From: Deinococcus sp. KNUC1210
Lineage (GTDB): Bacteria > Deinococcota > Deinococci > Deinococcales > Deinococcaceae
Length of the DNA: 64,000 bases
NCBI RefSeq assembly: GCF_022344005.1
Contig: NZ_CP092190.1
Span: forward strand, 1,528,501 to 1,592,500
Direction: 5' to 3'
In this document: positions 47,462-58,451 of the stretch, one piece after another
Layout of the letters: every line of letters starts with the position of its first letter
Position numbering within the stretch: the stretch's first letter is position 1
The notes under the pieces: generated by a model
What the model saw: the letters and a program-made list of their open reading frames with translations, nothing else
Databases searched by the model: none
What the model was told of the DNA's origin: nothing
Program-made: the position numbers and the translations under genes

Positions 47462-50400
47462 CTATTTGATGACCGCTCTGAAGCAGGCCGTGCCGCTTTC
47501 GCCCATTGCCAGGGTGCCCAGACTGACGGTCATCGCTCCCTGACTGTAGGTGCCCCCACTGCCCGTGAGAGAGCCGCTGTCGGTATCGCTGGCGCTGCTC
47601 AGGTAAGACACCACCGCGCCGCGTGTCAGCTTCACGCCGTACCCACTGCCAGTAAATCCGGCGCTGTTGGCAAGGGTATCGTACCCGTTAACCGACGTTC
47701 CTCCCGTTCGCAGCGCCGTGACATTGGACGGCACCGAGTCGGTGATCTGGAAAGAGGGCAGGTCGACGCTTCCCTGATTCTGGAAGCCGATACAGTATTC
47801 CAGAACGTCGCCGGGCAGACCTGTGCCGGTGGTTCCGACCGTGCTGCCAGTCTTGACGTTCTGCACCGTTTTGCTCAGCGTGCCCAGAATCAGATTGGTC
47901 GTGGCCGTGCCGGTGTTGTTCGTGCTGTTGGTGTCGTTGGGTGCGGCAACCGTGGCCGTGTTGGTCAACGTTTTGTTACCCGCACCCACCGCAGCCACAC
48001 TGGGCGTCGTCACCGTCACTGTTAGTGTCTGCGTGGCATTGGCCGCCACCGTTCCCAGATTCCAGGTCACGGTGTTGGTGCCGCTGCTGTAGGTGCCGCT
48101 GTTGCTGGCACTCACGAAGGTCACGCCGGTCGGCAGCGTATCGGTCACGACCGTGTTGGCCGCCGCCGAACTGGTGAGATTGGTCACCACCAGACTGTAG
48201 GTCAGCGGAGAGGCAGGATTGGCCAGAACAGCACCCGTCTTGACCAGGCTGAGGTCGGGGTTGAGAGCCGTAAGAACGGTGGAGGTGGAGGCGCACATGC
48301 CGGTGGGGGTGCAACTGGCGCCGGGGGTGGGGGCTGTCCGTGTATCGCCGCCGCCACTGATCGCGGCGTAATTGGTCACCGTTCCCGCTGCGCCGCTGAC
48401 GTTGACGGGCAGGACGATGGCGGTGCCGGTACCCCCCGCCGCGATGACCGCTGCACTGGTGCAGGTCACCGTCTGGCCCGCGAAGGTGCAGCTCCAGCCG
48501 TTGATACTCAGCGTACCTGTCCAGTTGGGAGTGATCCCCGTGGGCAGCGTGTCCACTACCGTGATGGTGCCGCTGCTGGCCAGATCTCCGGCGCTGTTGC
48601 TGGGCGTCAGGGTGTAGGTGGCCCCGCTCTGCCCGGCCACCCAGGGACCGTTGCTGGTTTTCGTCAGCGACAGCACCGTGACTTTCCGGGTGTTGGTGAA
48701 GGTGCAGATGTACGTCGCGCCCACCTTGATATTGGCAGCCGGAATGTTGATCGCGGTGGTGGCCGACGTGAGCGCCACCGTATTGCCCGTGACGGCACTG
48801 TTGCTATCCGTGCAACTGATGGCGGTGGTGTAGCTGCTCAGCGGCACCGTGCTGCCCGTGGCTTCCGTAAGGGTGACGCCCGTGCCGACGGTAGCGGTGT
48901 TGGCCCCGTTGTTGGCCGTGGTCAGCGTGCCGACGGGCACACTGGCGGCGGTGTCCGAGGTGGTGTTCAGCCCGCTCAGAGTGAAGGTGAAGGTGTTGGT
49001 GCCGCTGCCGCCCGAGACCAGTTTTTTCAGGGTCACGGTGGGCGTTTTGCTGTTGGTAAAGGTACACAGCAGGTTGGACGTTGCCAGAATGTTGGCGGCG
49101 GGAATGGTCAGCACAGTGCCCGACAGCGTGCCGAAGGTGGTGCTGCCGTTGGCATTGCTGGATCCGTTCTGATCGCTACAGGTCGCGGCTGTCAGGGTAA
49201 AGCCCGGCGTGACCGTCTCGGTCACCGCCACACTGGTCGAGCCAGGCGCCGAGGTGATGGTGTGCAGGGTGCTGGAGGTGACCGGCGTGTTGACACTCGC
49301 CGTGGTGATGCTGTCGGTGGTGGGCGTGGCATTGGTGAACGCGCTGAACGCGAAGGTGCCGACGTCTCCGAGACTGGTCTTGGCGATATATAGGGTCGCC
49401 GGGCATGCATAGATGCTGTCGAAGTTGTAGGCCACATCGTCATCTGTTGTGCCTGTCGCCGTGGAGTTGTATTTCATACTCGCACTGGACACGGCGGTGA
49501 CCGAAGCCGGCAGGACGACATAACTTCGGGTGGCCGGGTTCAGGCCGTACGTCCCCGTCGTAGTGGTGGCATTGACGACGGTCTGCGAAATCACGGCGCC
49601 GTTGAGGGCCGCGATGCTGCCCACCGTGCTGGAGCCGTTCGAGGTGGTCATCACGGCATAGTCGGTGCCGTTGACGTTCAGCGTCAGTGTGGTGGCCCCC
49701 GAGACTTCATTCAGACCGTTCGACCACGACCAGCGCATATCGACGACGAAGCGCTTGCCGACGCCGCTGGCCGCGCTCACGGTGTAATTGGCCGAGTTGG
49801 TGACCAGAGGAACCGGCTGGGTATAGGTCTGCTTGTCGGTATCGGCAAGACCGGTGGCGTAGGCCGAGGCTCCCGTGGGCCGGGTAAAGCCGTTGATGGT
49901 GTTGTTGTAATAACTGGCAGTGGTGGGAGCCAGCAGGTTGACCGGCGAACCCAGCGTACAGGTGGGTGTGGGCATCGTGGTGGAGGCGGCGCTGACCACG
50001 ATGTTGCTGACGGTGCTGGTGTTGTTGCTGCTGACCGTGTCGGTGGTGCCCGAAGGAGCGGTCACGGTGGCGGTGTTGGTGTAGGTGCCCGCCGTGGTGG
50101 CCACACCCGACACGGTGAACAGCAGGTAATCGCCGCTGGTCGGACTCGTCGCCACATTGTTCACCGGCAGTGCACCGGTGGTGATGCTGATGGTGTTGCC
50201 ACTGCCGCTGGTGGTACTGCCGCAGCTGGCCGTGCCGTAGGCCTGACAGGTCCAGGTGACGTTGGACAGCAGGGAAGTGTTGACAGTATCGGCCACGGTT
50301 GAGCTTGCGACTGCCGTGGGTCCGATGTTCCAGACGGTCAGGGTGTAGCTGGCGGCACTGCCGACGGAGGTGCTGGTGGTGCCGGTCTTGGCAATCGCCA

Positions 50401-52597
50401 GATCCGAACGAATGAGCGTGTTGGTGAAAGTACAGGTGATAGCGGTGTCGGCCGGGTTGATGGTCAGGGTGCTGCCGCTGAGGGCCGTGGCGTTGCCGCT
50501 ACAGACCAGTGTGGTGGTGTAGTTGGCGCTGGAACCGACATTGAAGGTTTCCGCCAGGGTGCCACTCTCGCCGACGTAGACCGTGACGGACGTACCGGTA
50601 TCGGTATTACCTGCCACCGTTGCGGTGGAAACGGGGGTGCTGGCATTGTTGGTAAAGCCCGTGGTCGACAGCGTGACCTTGTCGCCTGCGACACTCGATG
50701 CGGCCCAGGTCTTTTTCAGGGTCAGGGTGGCGCTCTTGCGGGTGTTGGTGAAGGTGCAGGTCAGGTTGTCGCCGCCGACGGGCGTGACGGTGAAGCTGGT
50801 GCCGCTGCCACTGGGCGTCTGACCGCCCGACAGGGTATTGGTACAGGCGTAGGTGCTGGTGTAGTTGCTCAGGTTGGTCGTGCCGGACGCGGTTTCGCTG
50901 AAGGTATACGTCGTTCCAACGGTGGCATTGGTGTTGCTGATGGCCGCACTGGTGACGCTGCTGCCCGTCCCGGTGGTCGTGACCGAGGTGGAACTGGTCA
51001 GACCGAGAGTGAACTGGTCGGTCGCTGCGACGCGTCCCGCTGGCAGTGCCTTTTGCAGACTCAGTTTGGGCGCGGCCAGGATGGTCAGGCGGTAATCTTC
51101 GACTTCGCCGCTGTCGACCCGGCCAGTGGGACTCTGAACCCCCGAGGTGTCGTAGCTGGCCCGCAGACGCACGTAGTTGGTGCCCACCGTGACCGCACTC
51201 ACACCCGTCCAGTTGAGCGTCACGCTGGTGGCGCCGGACACAAACGCGGTGCAGGCCCGTTCGGTGGCCGAATCGAAGGTGCCGTTGCGGTTGAAATCGA
51301 TCCAGCCGCAGACCTGCCCCGCCTGAGACGCACCGGAAATCGGTACCGGCAGGCTGTAGCTGGTCGCGCCCGCAATCAGTGACGGGAAGGTGCTGATGGC
51401 ATCGTCGGAACTGCCGTCGCCGTTGGTGCCGTTGTTGTCGGCTCCGGCGGCCACGGCCTTCGGACTGGAAGCGACGATGGTCGCGCCGTTGACGGTGGTG
51501 GTGTTGTCGGCGGTGATGGTGCTGCCCAGTTTGAGGTCAGAGACGATATGGCTGGCAGCATTCGAGGCGTCGTAGGTGGCAGGCGCGTCGCCAAAATCCT
51601 CATCCACACTGACCGCCATATCGACCGCGTCGACGAGGGTAATGGCCGTGTTGGTATTGGTGCCGTCATCACCGACTGGAATGACGAGTTGAGAGGTATT
51701 GGAGACCGCACGGGTCGAGGTCATGGAGACGGCAAAGGTCAGGGTCGAGTAGGTGCCGTTGATCTGGACGCTGCCACACCCGGCTGGGACGACATTGGTG
51801 CTCGAGCAGTTGGGTTGGATAAAGCTGGTACCCGACCGAACGCTGACCACCCCGAGCTGGGTCCCCGAGTTGGTGACCGCCAGATTGCTGGGGGTGCCGA
51901 GCATGGTCATGGTGGCCCCCGGCGTCGTGAGCTGATAGCTGTTCGCTATCCCCCACGCATCCCCGGTGTTGTTGACTGAGTAGTTGCCACCGACGCCTGC
52001 CACATGAAGGACCGGGTTGGTCACGGGGCGCGAGAAGGTAAAGGTCAGGAGGCCGCGCGAACAGGTCTTGCTCACGCCGACGACATTGGATGACGTATAA
52101 CAATTCGGATCGTTGTAATCGGTGAGCGTCAGAGTTTTGCTGAGGTCAGCGGGATTGGGAACAACCGTCGTGGTACTGCTGCCGTTCTGACGCGTCGCAC
52201 GGACAAGTGTTGCACTGCCGTCGATCGCACTCGGCGTAAACGCGGGGCTGTACGTCGTAAACGTTCCCGACCGGCTACTCATCACCGTTTTAACGGTGCC
52301 AGTGGCATTCGGGTCAGAGACATAGACCGAATTGACGTTGTTGGTGGTGTCGGCAGATGCAGTCACCGTGACTTTCAATCCAGAACGCAGAGTTGTTGAG
52401 GCATTGCCGCCTGCGTAATTACTGGCAGTTGTCTGAAAAACGGCGGCCGGTGTGCCAGCTGTCCAGTCGTAGGTCGCGTTTGTCTGGTCACCTGCGATTT
52501 GATAGGCTCCGGCCTGACCGATCAGGGTAGATAGAACAATGAAACTGACCAGCAATCGCCTGAGCAGGCGGTCCATGAGTAAAAAGCGTTGGTTCAT
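47462..52597 (-). CDS. Giant secreted DUF11/prealbumin-like repeat protein, 1711 aa
   Basis: Signal peptide with a basic start (LLRRLLVSFIVLSTLIGQAGA, cut near AGA-Y). After a Thr/Ser-rich N-terminal domain comes a calcium-type motif with DEDFGDAPATYD and GEVEDYRLTI. Then several prealbumin-like repeats with the pattern LTLKKTW and CTFTNT(R/L) follow, and DUF11 repeats with LAIAKTGTTSTSVGSAASYTL, LSLVKTGAVL and TDTLPTGVTFVSAS. There is no LPXTG motif or C-terminal membrane anchor, which fits an organism with an outer membrane or S-layer. RBS AGGAGG lies upstream of the ATG at 52597. Likely a surface or adhesive protein. Confidence 0.85.
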   Translation of the reverse strand: MNQRFLLMDRLLRRLLVSFIVLSTLIGQAGAYQIAGDQTNATYDWTAGTPAAVFQTTASNYAGGNASTTLRSGLKVTVTASADTTNNVNSVYVSDPNATGTVKTVMSSRSGTFTTYSPAFTPSAIDGSATLVRATRQNGSSTTTVVPNPADLSKTLTLTDYNDPNCYTSSNVVGVSKTCSRGLLTFTFSRPVTNPVLHVAGVGGNYSVNNTGDAWGIANSYQLTTPGATMTMLGTPSNLAVTNSGTQLGVVSVRSGTSFIQPNCSSTNVVPAGCGSVQINGTYSTLTFAVSMTSTRAVSNTSQLVIPVGDDGTNTNTAITLVDAVDMAVSVDEDFGDAPATYDASNAASHIVSDLKLGSTITADNTTTVNGATIVASSPKAVAAGADNNGTNGDGSSDDAISTFPSLIAGATSYSLPVPISGASQAGQVCGWIDFNRNGTFDSATERACTAFVSGATSVTLNWTGVSAVTVGTNYVRLRASYDTSGVQSPTGRVDSGEVEDYRLTILAAPKLSLQKALPAGRVAATDQFTLGLTSSTSVTTTGTGSSVTSAAISNTNATVGTTYTFSETASGTTNLSNYTSTYACTNTLSGGQTPSGSGTSFTVTPVGGDNLTCTFTNTRKSATLTLKKTWAASSVAGDKVTLSTTGFTNNASTPVSTATVAGNTDTGTSVTVYVGESGTLAETFNVGSSANYTTTLVCSGNATALSGSTLTINPADTAITCTFTNTLIRSDLAIAKTGTTSTSVGSAASYTLTVWNIGPTAVASSTVADTVNTSLLSNVTWTCQAYGTASCGSTTSGSGNTISITTGALPVNNVATSPTSGDYLLFTVSGVATTAGTYTNTATVTAPSGTTDTVSSNNTSTVSNIVVSAASTTMPTPTCTLGSPVNLLAPTTASYYNNTINGFTRPTGASAYATGLADTDKQTYTQPVPLVTNSANYTVSAASGVGKRFVVDMRWSWSNGLNEVSGATTLTLNVNGTDYAVMTTSNGSSTVGSIAALNGAVISQTVVNATTTTGTYGLNPATRSYVVLPASVTAVSSASMKYNSTATGTTDDDVAYNFDSIYACPATLYIAKTSLGDVGTFAFSAFTNATPTTDSITTASVNTPVTSSTLHTITSAPGSTSVAVTETVTPGFTLTAATCSDQNGSSNANGSTTFGTLSGTVLTIPAANILATSNLLCTFTNSKTPTVTLKKLVSGGSGTNTFTFTLSGLNTTSDTAASVPVGTLTTANNGANTATVGTGVTLTEATGSTVPLSSYTTAISCTDSNSAVTGNTVALTSATTAINIPAANIKVGATYICTFTNTRKVTVLSLTKTSNGPWVAGQSGATYTLTPSNSAGDLASSGTITVVDTLPTGITPNWTGTLSINGWSCTFAGQTVTCTSAAVIAAGGTGTAIVLPVNVSGAAGTVTNYAAISGGGDTRTAPTPGASCTPTGMCASTSTVLTALNPDLSLVKTGAVLANPASPLTYSLVVTNLTSSAAANTVVTDTLPTGVTFVSASNSGTYSSGTNTVTWNLGTVAANATQTLTVTVTTPSVAAVGAGNKTLTNTATVAAPNDTNSTNNTGTATTNLILGTLSKTVQNVKTGSTVGTTGTGLPGDVLEYCIGFQNQGSVDLPSFQITDSVPSNVTALRTGGTSVNGYDTLANSAGFTGSGYGVKLTRGAVVSYLSSASDTDSGSLTGSGGTYSQGAMTVSLGTLAMGESGTACFRAVIK

Positions 52598-53457
52598 TCG
52601 AAGTGTCCTCCTGCATCCGGCATAAAAGGTCGAACCCTTTCTGCCAGTGCTGTTTCATTGCTCCTCAGAGCAGCTCTCATGACAGAGCCTTCGGTGCCGG
52701 CAGAGTTCCTGGGGCACTCAATAAAAAGCAATGAAAAGCAGGGCTCCCCTTCATCGGAGCAGGAACTTTTGTTTGAGGTTGAAAGAAAGCCACTTCCCCT
52801 AAGCAGAGCGAAGAGTCCCAAAGAACAGAGATCGGTGAAGTTCGTCTGCGCTGATTCGGCGGGCACGGTGCTCTCAGAGCCGCCCGATCAGGAGTGACTC
52901 TACTGCCCGCCCTGGTCAGCTTCGCTGTCGTCAGCAGAGCAAAATTGTTGAAAAAGTGTGCCGGAGACTGTTGAGACCAGGTCTCCTGGTCCATTCGGCT
53001 AAATCTGTTCATGTTCTCCCCTCCTGGAGTTCTTTTGAGATTCAAGCGTTCGGACATTGTTGACAGAGCACTGAGGCGAGCAGACTGACTGGACAGACAG
53101 GCGGTTGAGATAAAGCAGCAGAGAAGAGCCAATCAGCCAGGGAACCTATAGACGGGCATCACCGAATCACTATCAGAGATAAGTCTTCTTTATCGAAATC
53201 ACATCTATCGCCCTGCTCGAAGGTGGCATATTTGACACGAAGATAATTGGGGGACTCTCGCTTCCTGAGAAAAATGACGCTGCTCAGTATCTGGTACGTT
53301 CTCCTGCTGGCCAGGAAAGCGGCCAGGTCGGGTTGAATTCTTGATCTCTGAAGCTGTGAATCAATCTGCAATCAGATCTGTTATTCACGGACTATCCCCG
53401 ACCTGCACCTTCCACGTACCAGATAACCCCCTCGCTCTTCTCTCTAGGTCTTCTCTA
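52598..53457. other. Intergenic, promoter region of the giant DUF11 gene
   Basis: About 860 bases without a supported gene. Parts are AT-richer than the neighbouring genes (about 53160-53400). A minus-strand frame of 70 codons (53159-53371) has no RBS or recognised feature. Confidence 0.45.
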
Positions 53458-53493
53458 TAAAAGGTGGACAGGCGTATTCTCCTGACCACCTTT
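53458..53493 (-). terminator. Terminator after the beta-barrel protein gene
   Basis: AAAGGTGG-A-CAGG (53460-53472) pairs with CCTG-A-CCACCTTT, one A:A mismatch. On the minus strand it is followed by TTTTATAG. Confidence 0.7.
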
Positions 53494-53518
53494 CGCTCAT
53501 CCCGCTCGTAGTTTCTTG

Positions 53519-56500
53519 TCAGCGCTGCTCTTCTTGTCCCAGGGTTTCATCCAATGTCAGGTCAAGGCGAAGGTAGACACCCGGCTTGGTGTACTGGTTG
53601 CCCAGACCATCGAAGCCTGCGAAGTTGTACCCGGCGGTGAGCCAGGTGCCCGGCAGGGCGCGAACCGAGCCTTCCAGGCCGAAGCCGTACTGCGTGGTGC
53701 TGCTGCTCGGCTGGACCAGCGCCCGGCCCCATGCGCCGATTCCGATGAAATCGGTGGGGTAGTAGGTGCCGCCCAGGCTGCCCTGGTAGGTAAAGCTGGG
53801 CGTGTCGTTCAGCAGGGTACGGCTGTCGAGACCGCCGCGCAGCGCGAAGGTGGGCGTATGGTACTCGGCACTCGCCCCCGCACTGAGTTCGGGCTTCCCG
53901 GCGCTCAGCGAACCGTCGAGGTAGCGCAGGTATCCCAGGCTCTGCCACGCCGAGTTGCGGTACGCATACCCGACGGCGGCACGCGCTCCGAAGTTGCCCG
54001 GCGTCAGATCGACGGTGCCGTCGGCCGTCAGGGTCAGCGTACGGTTGACGGTCCCGGTGATTCCGCCGCGCAACACCGTCTTGAAGATGTTGCCGTCGTA
54101 GGCCACGTCGCCGCCCAGCGTGGCGTTGATATCGCCCGAGTTGTAGGCCAGGTCGGCCCCCGCCGTCACGGTGGCGGTGGAGACGTTGAAGTCGTTGACC
54201 ACCGCGCCGCGCAGACCCAGTTTGGTGCGGGGGTTCAGCGGCAGGCTGGTATCCACACCGAAGCGGGCGCGGTTGCCAGCCCCGCTGGCGGTCGGCAGGT
54301 CGTAGCCCACCGAGAAATTCGTGTTGCCCAGCACGGTGCTCATGGTCAGCGAGGCCGTGTTGTCGCTGCCCCAGGTCAGCAGATCGTGCAGGCCGACCGT
54401 CACTTTGCCGATGGCAACTTTGGCACTGAAATCGGTGGTGGTCGCCAGATTGCCGGTCAGCGGCTGGGTATGGACCACATCGATATCGATGGGCGACGCA
54501 TGGTAGCCCACGCTGCCGATCGCGCCGATACCATATACGTCACCAAAGCCGTACTTGGCACCCAGACCCACGCTGAATGGCTGGAAGCGCAGGTCGGCCC
54601 GGGCCGAGACGCTGCCGCCGGTGGTATCGAGTACGCCATTGGTGGTGGTGGCATTGGCTGCCGGAATGTCGTGATACTCACCCGTAACCACCGCATTGAT
54701 ATTGGGCGTCAGGCGGCTCACCACATTGGCATTGAGGGCAGTGCCGGTGCTGCCGCTGTTCAGGCCGCCGTTCTTGGTGTACCCGGCATCCTGATAGCGG
54801 GCCTGCACGGTCGCGGCGGTATCGCCCAGGTTGGCGCTGAAATCGGCTGCCGCCTGGATGCCGCCCGAATAGGCCGCCAGCACGTTGGCCTTGACGGTGC
54901 TGCTGCTGTAGGTCGCCCGCACACCCGTCGTCAGAATGTTGTCGAGGCTGACGGCAGCGGCGGCCACCGAAAAGTTCTGCCCTCCTTCACGCGATTCATA
55001 GCGGGTTTCGGCTCCGTAGCCGAGTGTGCGCCCGTCCAGCGCACTGTTCAGGCGGTACGACACGACGATGCTCAGGTTATTCAGATTGGCATCAGTCGCT
55101 TCCAGGCCGCGTGTCAGGGTGATGACGCCGGTGGTAGGGTCGAGCACGTAATCGACGTAGCGGCTCAGGGTGCTGCGGCTGATCTCAAGCCCGTTCTTGT
55201 TGGCGACGAGCTGAATCGACTCGCTGTCGGGCGACAGGTTGCTGTTGCTCAGATGCAGCAGCCGCGTGCCGTTGGGAATCAGGGTTTCTTTCTTCTGGTC
55301 GCCCGGCACATAGGCCAGGAAGCCCGAGACGCTGGGGTTGGTCTTGGTCGAGACCGACAGCGCCGTGAGGTTGCTATCGAGCGAGAACACCGAGACCGGC
55401 AGCGGCCCCTGCAGATACTGCGCGTGGAAGCTGGGGTGATCGTAATTGACCGCCACCGGATCGACGCCCTGCAGCGGAATGGTCTGCGCGCTGCTGTCGC
55501 CCGTCACCGGGTAGCGCAGATAAGGATTGGTGCTGGTGGGCAGGCCGTCCTTGTCGGCGGCGAGGTACAGCTTGCCGCCCAGCAACGGGCCTTCGAAGTA
55601 CGCACGCGCCTGCACGCTCAGGTTGTCGGCACTGAACTTCAGGCCGTCGGGCAGGCCCAGAGTGGCGCTGATCATGCCCACGCCTACGGTGTTGTCGTCG
55701 GGCACCACCGGGTAGCGCAGAGCTTCGCTGCGGCCCGCCACCAGATAGGTCAGGTTCAGGACGGTCGGGGTGGCCTGCGGCTGTAAGACCAGTGTGCCCA
55801 CGCCGTCCTTCAGAGCGACCTGGTAGCCCGCATCGCTGGTGTTGGCGTCGGGGGCCAGCGGCTCCAGGCTGGGATTGATCGTCAGGAACGATTCCCCGCT
55901 GGCGATCCCGGCTGCGTCCAGCGCCTGCACCTTGAGCTTCAGGGGCGTGCTGCCGTCGGCCACCAGACTGATCGGCGTGAAGACCACCGAGGCGGTCGGC
56001 CCTGCCAGATACACCTTGATCTTCTCGTCACCCAGTGCGATGACGTTCTCGCCCCGCTGGATCGGAATGCCCACGTACTCCAGGCGCTGAAGGTTGTTGA
56101 CCGGATCGGAAATGCGGGTGCCGATCTGGGTTTCAGGAAGCGGTTTGCCGTTGACGGTCGGGGTCAGTGCCGCGTCCAGCGCTCCCACGACCGCGATTCC
56201 GATCCGGTCGCGGGCATAGAAGATCTTGCCTGCCAGCGGCAGCTTGATATTGCCGTCGTTCTCGGTCGCGGCGACCACCTGTGCGAGACCCACCGGAGTG
56301 GCCGAGCCGAAGTCGGCAGCGTCGAAGGTGCCTTCCAGAACGTCCTGGCGGTCGCGGGTGTAGCGGGCCAGCAGGCTGGGCTTGTCGAGCGCGGGCAACA
56401 GCCCGGTGTGCGTCAGATTGTAGGTGACGGTGCCGCTAACCAGCTTGCCCTTTCCGGCGGGATCGTCGCTGGTGGTCTGCGCGGTGGCAGCAGGCGTCGG

Positions 56501-58450
56501 AATGACCCAGTACACCCGCCCCGACGGCCCGACAACCGGATCGGCGATTGCTTTTCCGTCGAGTTTGCTGCTGCCCGGTACGTAGCTGGCAACAGAGGGG
56601 AAGCTGTGCGCGACGACCAGCGTGCGGGCCAGTGTCGGCGCGTGGAAGGGCAGAGAAACCACGCTGGTGCGCTGAATATCGGGCGCGGTTCTGACCACTG
56701 CGGGCGGCGTCACGACCGGGGCCGGCGTCAGTGCCGTGAAGGCCACCTCCGAGGTCTGAGCCACACCACAGGCCACGCCGTTCACGCTGGAACCGCTCAG
56801 GCTGGCGCTCAGGGTGCTGGTATCGCCGCTCTGAGCCGTCACGCGGGCGCGGTAGCTGAGGGTCTTGGTTTCGCCCGCTGCCAGCGTGCCGCTGAATTCG
56901 GTGCTGTCGAGCGCTTCCAGACCCGCGCCGGGGGTATCGTTCAGGTGATACGGCTGCGCCACATCCGCGGTATTCGTGATGCTCAGCGACACCGTGACTT
57001 CCTCGCCGGTCAGCGCACTAGGAACCTCGCTGCGGCTGAGCTGGAAGCTGGTGACATTGGGCAGCACCTTCACGCCCACCGCCTTCATGGCGTTCCAGGG
57101 GCCGAGGTTGGCAGCCACGCTGAAATCGCCGCTCTGGGTGGCCGTGGCCTTGACCGTGACGGTCCCGGGGGTGGCGGCGTTGAACACGCCCGTCTGCGAG
57201 GCTGTGCCTTCCAGACGGAGCTGGTCGGAGGTCAGGGCCAGGGTCAGCGGCAGATCACCGGCATACGCGGTGGTGGCCTGCGCGGTGAAAGTCACCACGT
57301 CGCCCACGCAGACTTCCGGCTTGTCGGCCACCAGGGTCAGGGCCACGCTGGGCTTGACCTGCACCCGCACCAGCGCCGTTTCGCCCTTTTTGACCGTCAC
57401 CTCGCTGGGGGCCGTCACTTCGGCACCCGCGACCGTCGGCACCGACACCGGGTAGGTTCCGGCGGGCGTCTTGGCCTCGAAGGGTTCGGCATTGACCGGC
57501 ACGGCACCGACCGTCACCGGAAGCTGGGTGGGCTGCGTGCTGTCTGGCAGGATCAGTTCGGCTTCGACGCGCAGCAGGCCCAGGGTATCGGCCTGAACCA
57601 CCGTAATCGGTGCAGCAGCCTTGTTGCGCGTCATGGTGAAGCTGACCGAGTTGCTGTACTGCCTGGCTCCTACCGGTTGCAGCAGTTCGACGGTGTAGCG
57701 TCCGGGCGCGTCGGGCAGCTTCCAGCTCACGTTGCCGAGCTGCGAGCTGACCGGCAGCGGCGTGACCTGACCGCTGGCATCGCGCAGCTGCGCCTGCAAC
57801 TCGGTCGGGCCGTCGCCGTCGTACATCTGGAGTTCGTAGCCGGGGCCGTCGGTGGTGACGTTGAGCACCGGCATGAAGTCGTGCGAATGGACGTTGACGA
57901 TCAGGCGATCTGCCGCGAGCGAGGCGCTCTCACTGCTCAGTTTGACGGCGAAGGTGTTTTTGGCGTTGCCGGTGGTAAGAGCACGCAGTTTGTACGTGCC
58001 GGCAGGCAGCGTGGTATCGAACAGCGTATCCCAGGACTGCTGGCTGGGCGCGTAGTTCTTGACGACGACACTCTTGCCGCTGGCATCCACGAGTTCGAAG
58101 CGGGTCGCGACCGGATCTTTGCTGTACGTCTCGTCGCCGTAGTAGGTGTCGGAGCGGTAATCCTTGGGATCGAGCTGCGGGCTGTACAGATCGAGGCGCA
58201 CGCGGCCCGCTGCCGCCACCGTCAGCGTGAAGTCCTGGTTCCCGACCGACCACAGCAGCTTGTCACCGATGCTGGTCAGCGGCAGAGAGGTATTGATCTC
58301 CTGTGCGTGGCCCACCGACAACAGGTTGCCCAGCATCAGCGACGCCATCAGAGGTAGGGCAGCGCGGCGCAGCGCCGTCTTTGAGGAGCTTCCCGGGAGA
58401 GAACGATTCGCAGGGGCAGGATGTTGAGTCGAGATGTGGGGGGCCTTCAC
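53519..58450 (-). CDS. Giant exported protein with C-terminal outer-membrane beta-barrel, 1643 aa
   Basis: Signal peptide at the N-terminus (AALPLMASLMLGNLLSVGHA). The first half carries Ig/invasin-like and DUF11-type domains (ELLQPVGARQYSNSV and VKVLPNVTSFQLSRSEVP). The last 450 residues alternate hydrophobic and polar residues with Gly and aromatic girdles (YGAETRYESREGG, FSVGLGAKYGFGD) and end in PGVYLRLDLTLDE, which fits an outer-membrane beta-barrel. The GTG start at 58450 is one base beyond the stop of the previous gene, with the RBS GGAGG inside it, so translation is coupled. It may export or anchor the partner protein at 58452-61233. Confidence 0.85.
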   Translation of the reverse strand: MKAPHISTQHPAPANRSLPGSSSKTALRRAALPLMASLMLGNLLSVGHAQEINTSLPLTSIGDKLLWSVGNQDFTLTVAAAGRVRLDLYSPQLDPKDYRSDTYYGDETYSKDPVATRFELVDASGKSVVVKNYAPSQQSWDTLFDTTLPAGTYKLRALTTGNAKNTFAVKLSSESASLAADRLIVNVHSHDFMPVLNVTTDGPGYELQMYDGDGPTELQAQLRDASGQVTPLPVSSQLGNVSWKLPDAPGRYTVELLQPVGARQYSNSVSFTMTRNKAAAPITVVQADTLGLLRVEAELILPDSTQPTQLPVTVGAVPVNAEPFEAKTPAGTYPVSVPTVAGAEVTAPSEVTVKKGETALVRVQVKPSVALTLVADKPEVCVGDVVTFTAQATTAYAGDLPLTLALTSDQLRLEGTASQTGVFNAATPGTVTVKATATQSGDFSVAANLGPWNAMKAVGVKVLPNVTSFQLSRSEVPSALTGEEVTVSLSITNTADVAQPYHLNDTPGAGLEALDSTEFSGTLAAGETKTLSYRARVTAQSGDTSTLSASLSGSSVNGVACGVAQTSEVAFTALTPAPVVTPPAVVRTAPDIQRTSVVSLPFHAPTLARTLVVAHSFPSVASYVPGSSKLDGKAIADPVVGPSGRVYWVIPTPAATAQTTSDDPAGKGKLVSGTVTYNLTHTGLLPALDKPSLLARYTRDRQDVLEGTFDAADFGSATPVGLAQVVAATENDGNIKLPLAGKIFYARDRIGIAVVGALDAALTPTVNGKPLPETQIGTRISDPVNNLQRLEYVGIPIQRGENVIALGDEKIKVYLAGPTASVVFTPISLVADGSTPLKLKVQALDAAGIASGESFLTINPSLEPLAPDANTSDAGYQVALKDGVGTLVLQPQATPTVLNLTYLVAGRSEALRYPVVPDDNTVGVGMISATLGLPDGLKFSADNLSVQARAYFEGPLLGGKLYLAADKDGLPTSTNPYLRYPVTGDSSAQTIPLQGVDPVAVNYDHPSFHAQYLQGPLPVSVFSLDSNLTALSVSTKTNPSVSGFLAYVPGDQKKETLIPNGTRLLHLSNSNLSPDSESIQLVANKNGLEISRSTLSRYVDYVLDPTTGVITLTRGLEATDANLNNLSIVVSYRLNSALDGRTLGYGAETRYESREGGQNFSVAAAAVSLDNILTTGVRATYSSSTVKANVLAAYSGGIQAAADFSANLGDTAATVQARYQDAGYTKNGGLNSGSTGTALNANVVSRLTPNINAVVTGEYHDIPAANATTTNGVLDTTGGSVSARADLRFQPFSVGLGAKYGFGDVYGIGAIGSVGYHASPIDIDVVHTQPLTGNLATTTDFSAKVAIGKVTVGLHDLLTWGSDNTASLTMSTVLGNTNFSVGYDLPTASGAGNRARFGVDTSLPLNPRTKLGLRGAVVNDFNVSTATVTAGADLAYNSGDINATLGGDVAYDGNIFKTVLRGGITGTVNRTLTLTADGTVDLTPGNFGARAAVGYAYRNSAWQSLGYLRYLDGSLSAGKPELSAGASAEYHTPTFALRGGLDSRTLLNDTPSFTYQGSLGGTYYPTDFIGIGAWGRALVQPSSSTTQYGFGLEGSVRALPGTWLTAGYNFAGFDGLGNQYTKPGVYLRLDLTLDETLGQEEQR

Positions 58451-58451
58451 T

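Noticed and set aside
53516..55786. Plus-strand frame of 756 codons over the beta-barrel gene
   Set aside because: Antisense shadow with Arg/Gly/Val/His composition; the minus strand holds the signal peptide and barrel.
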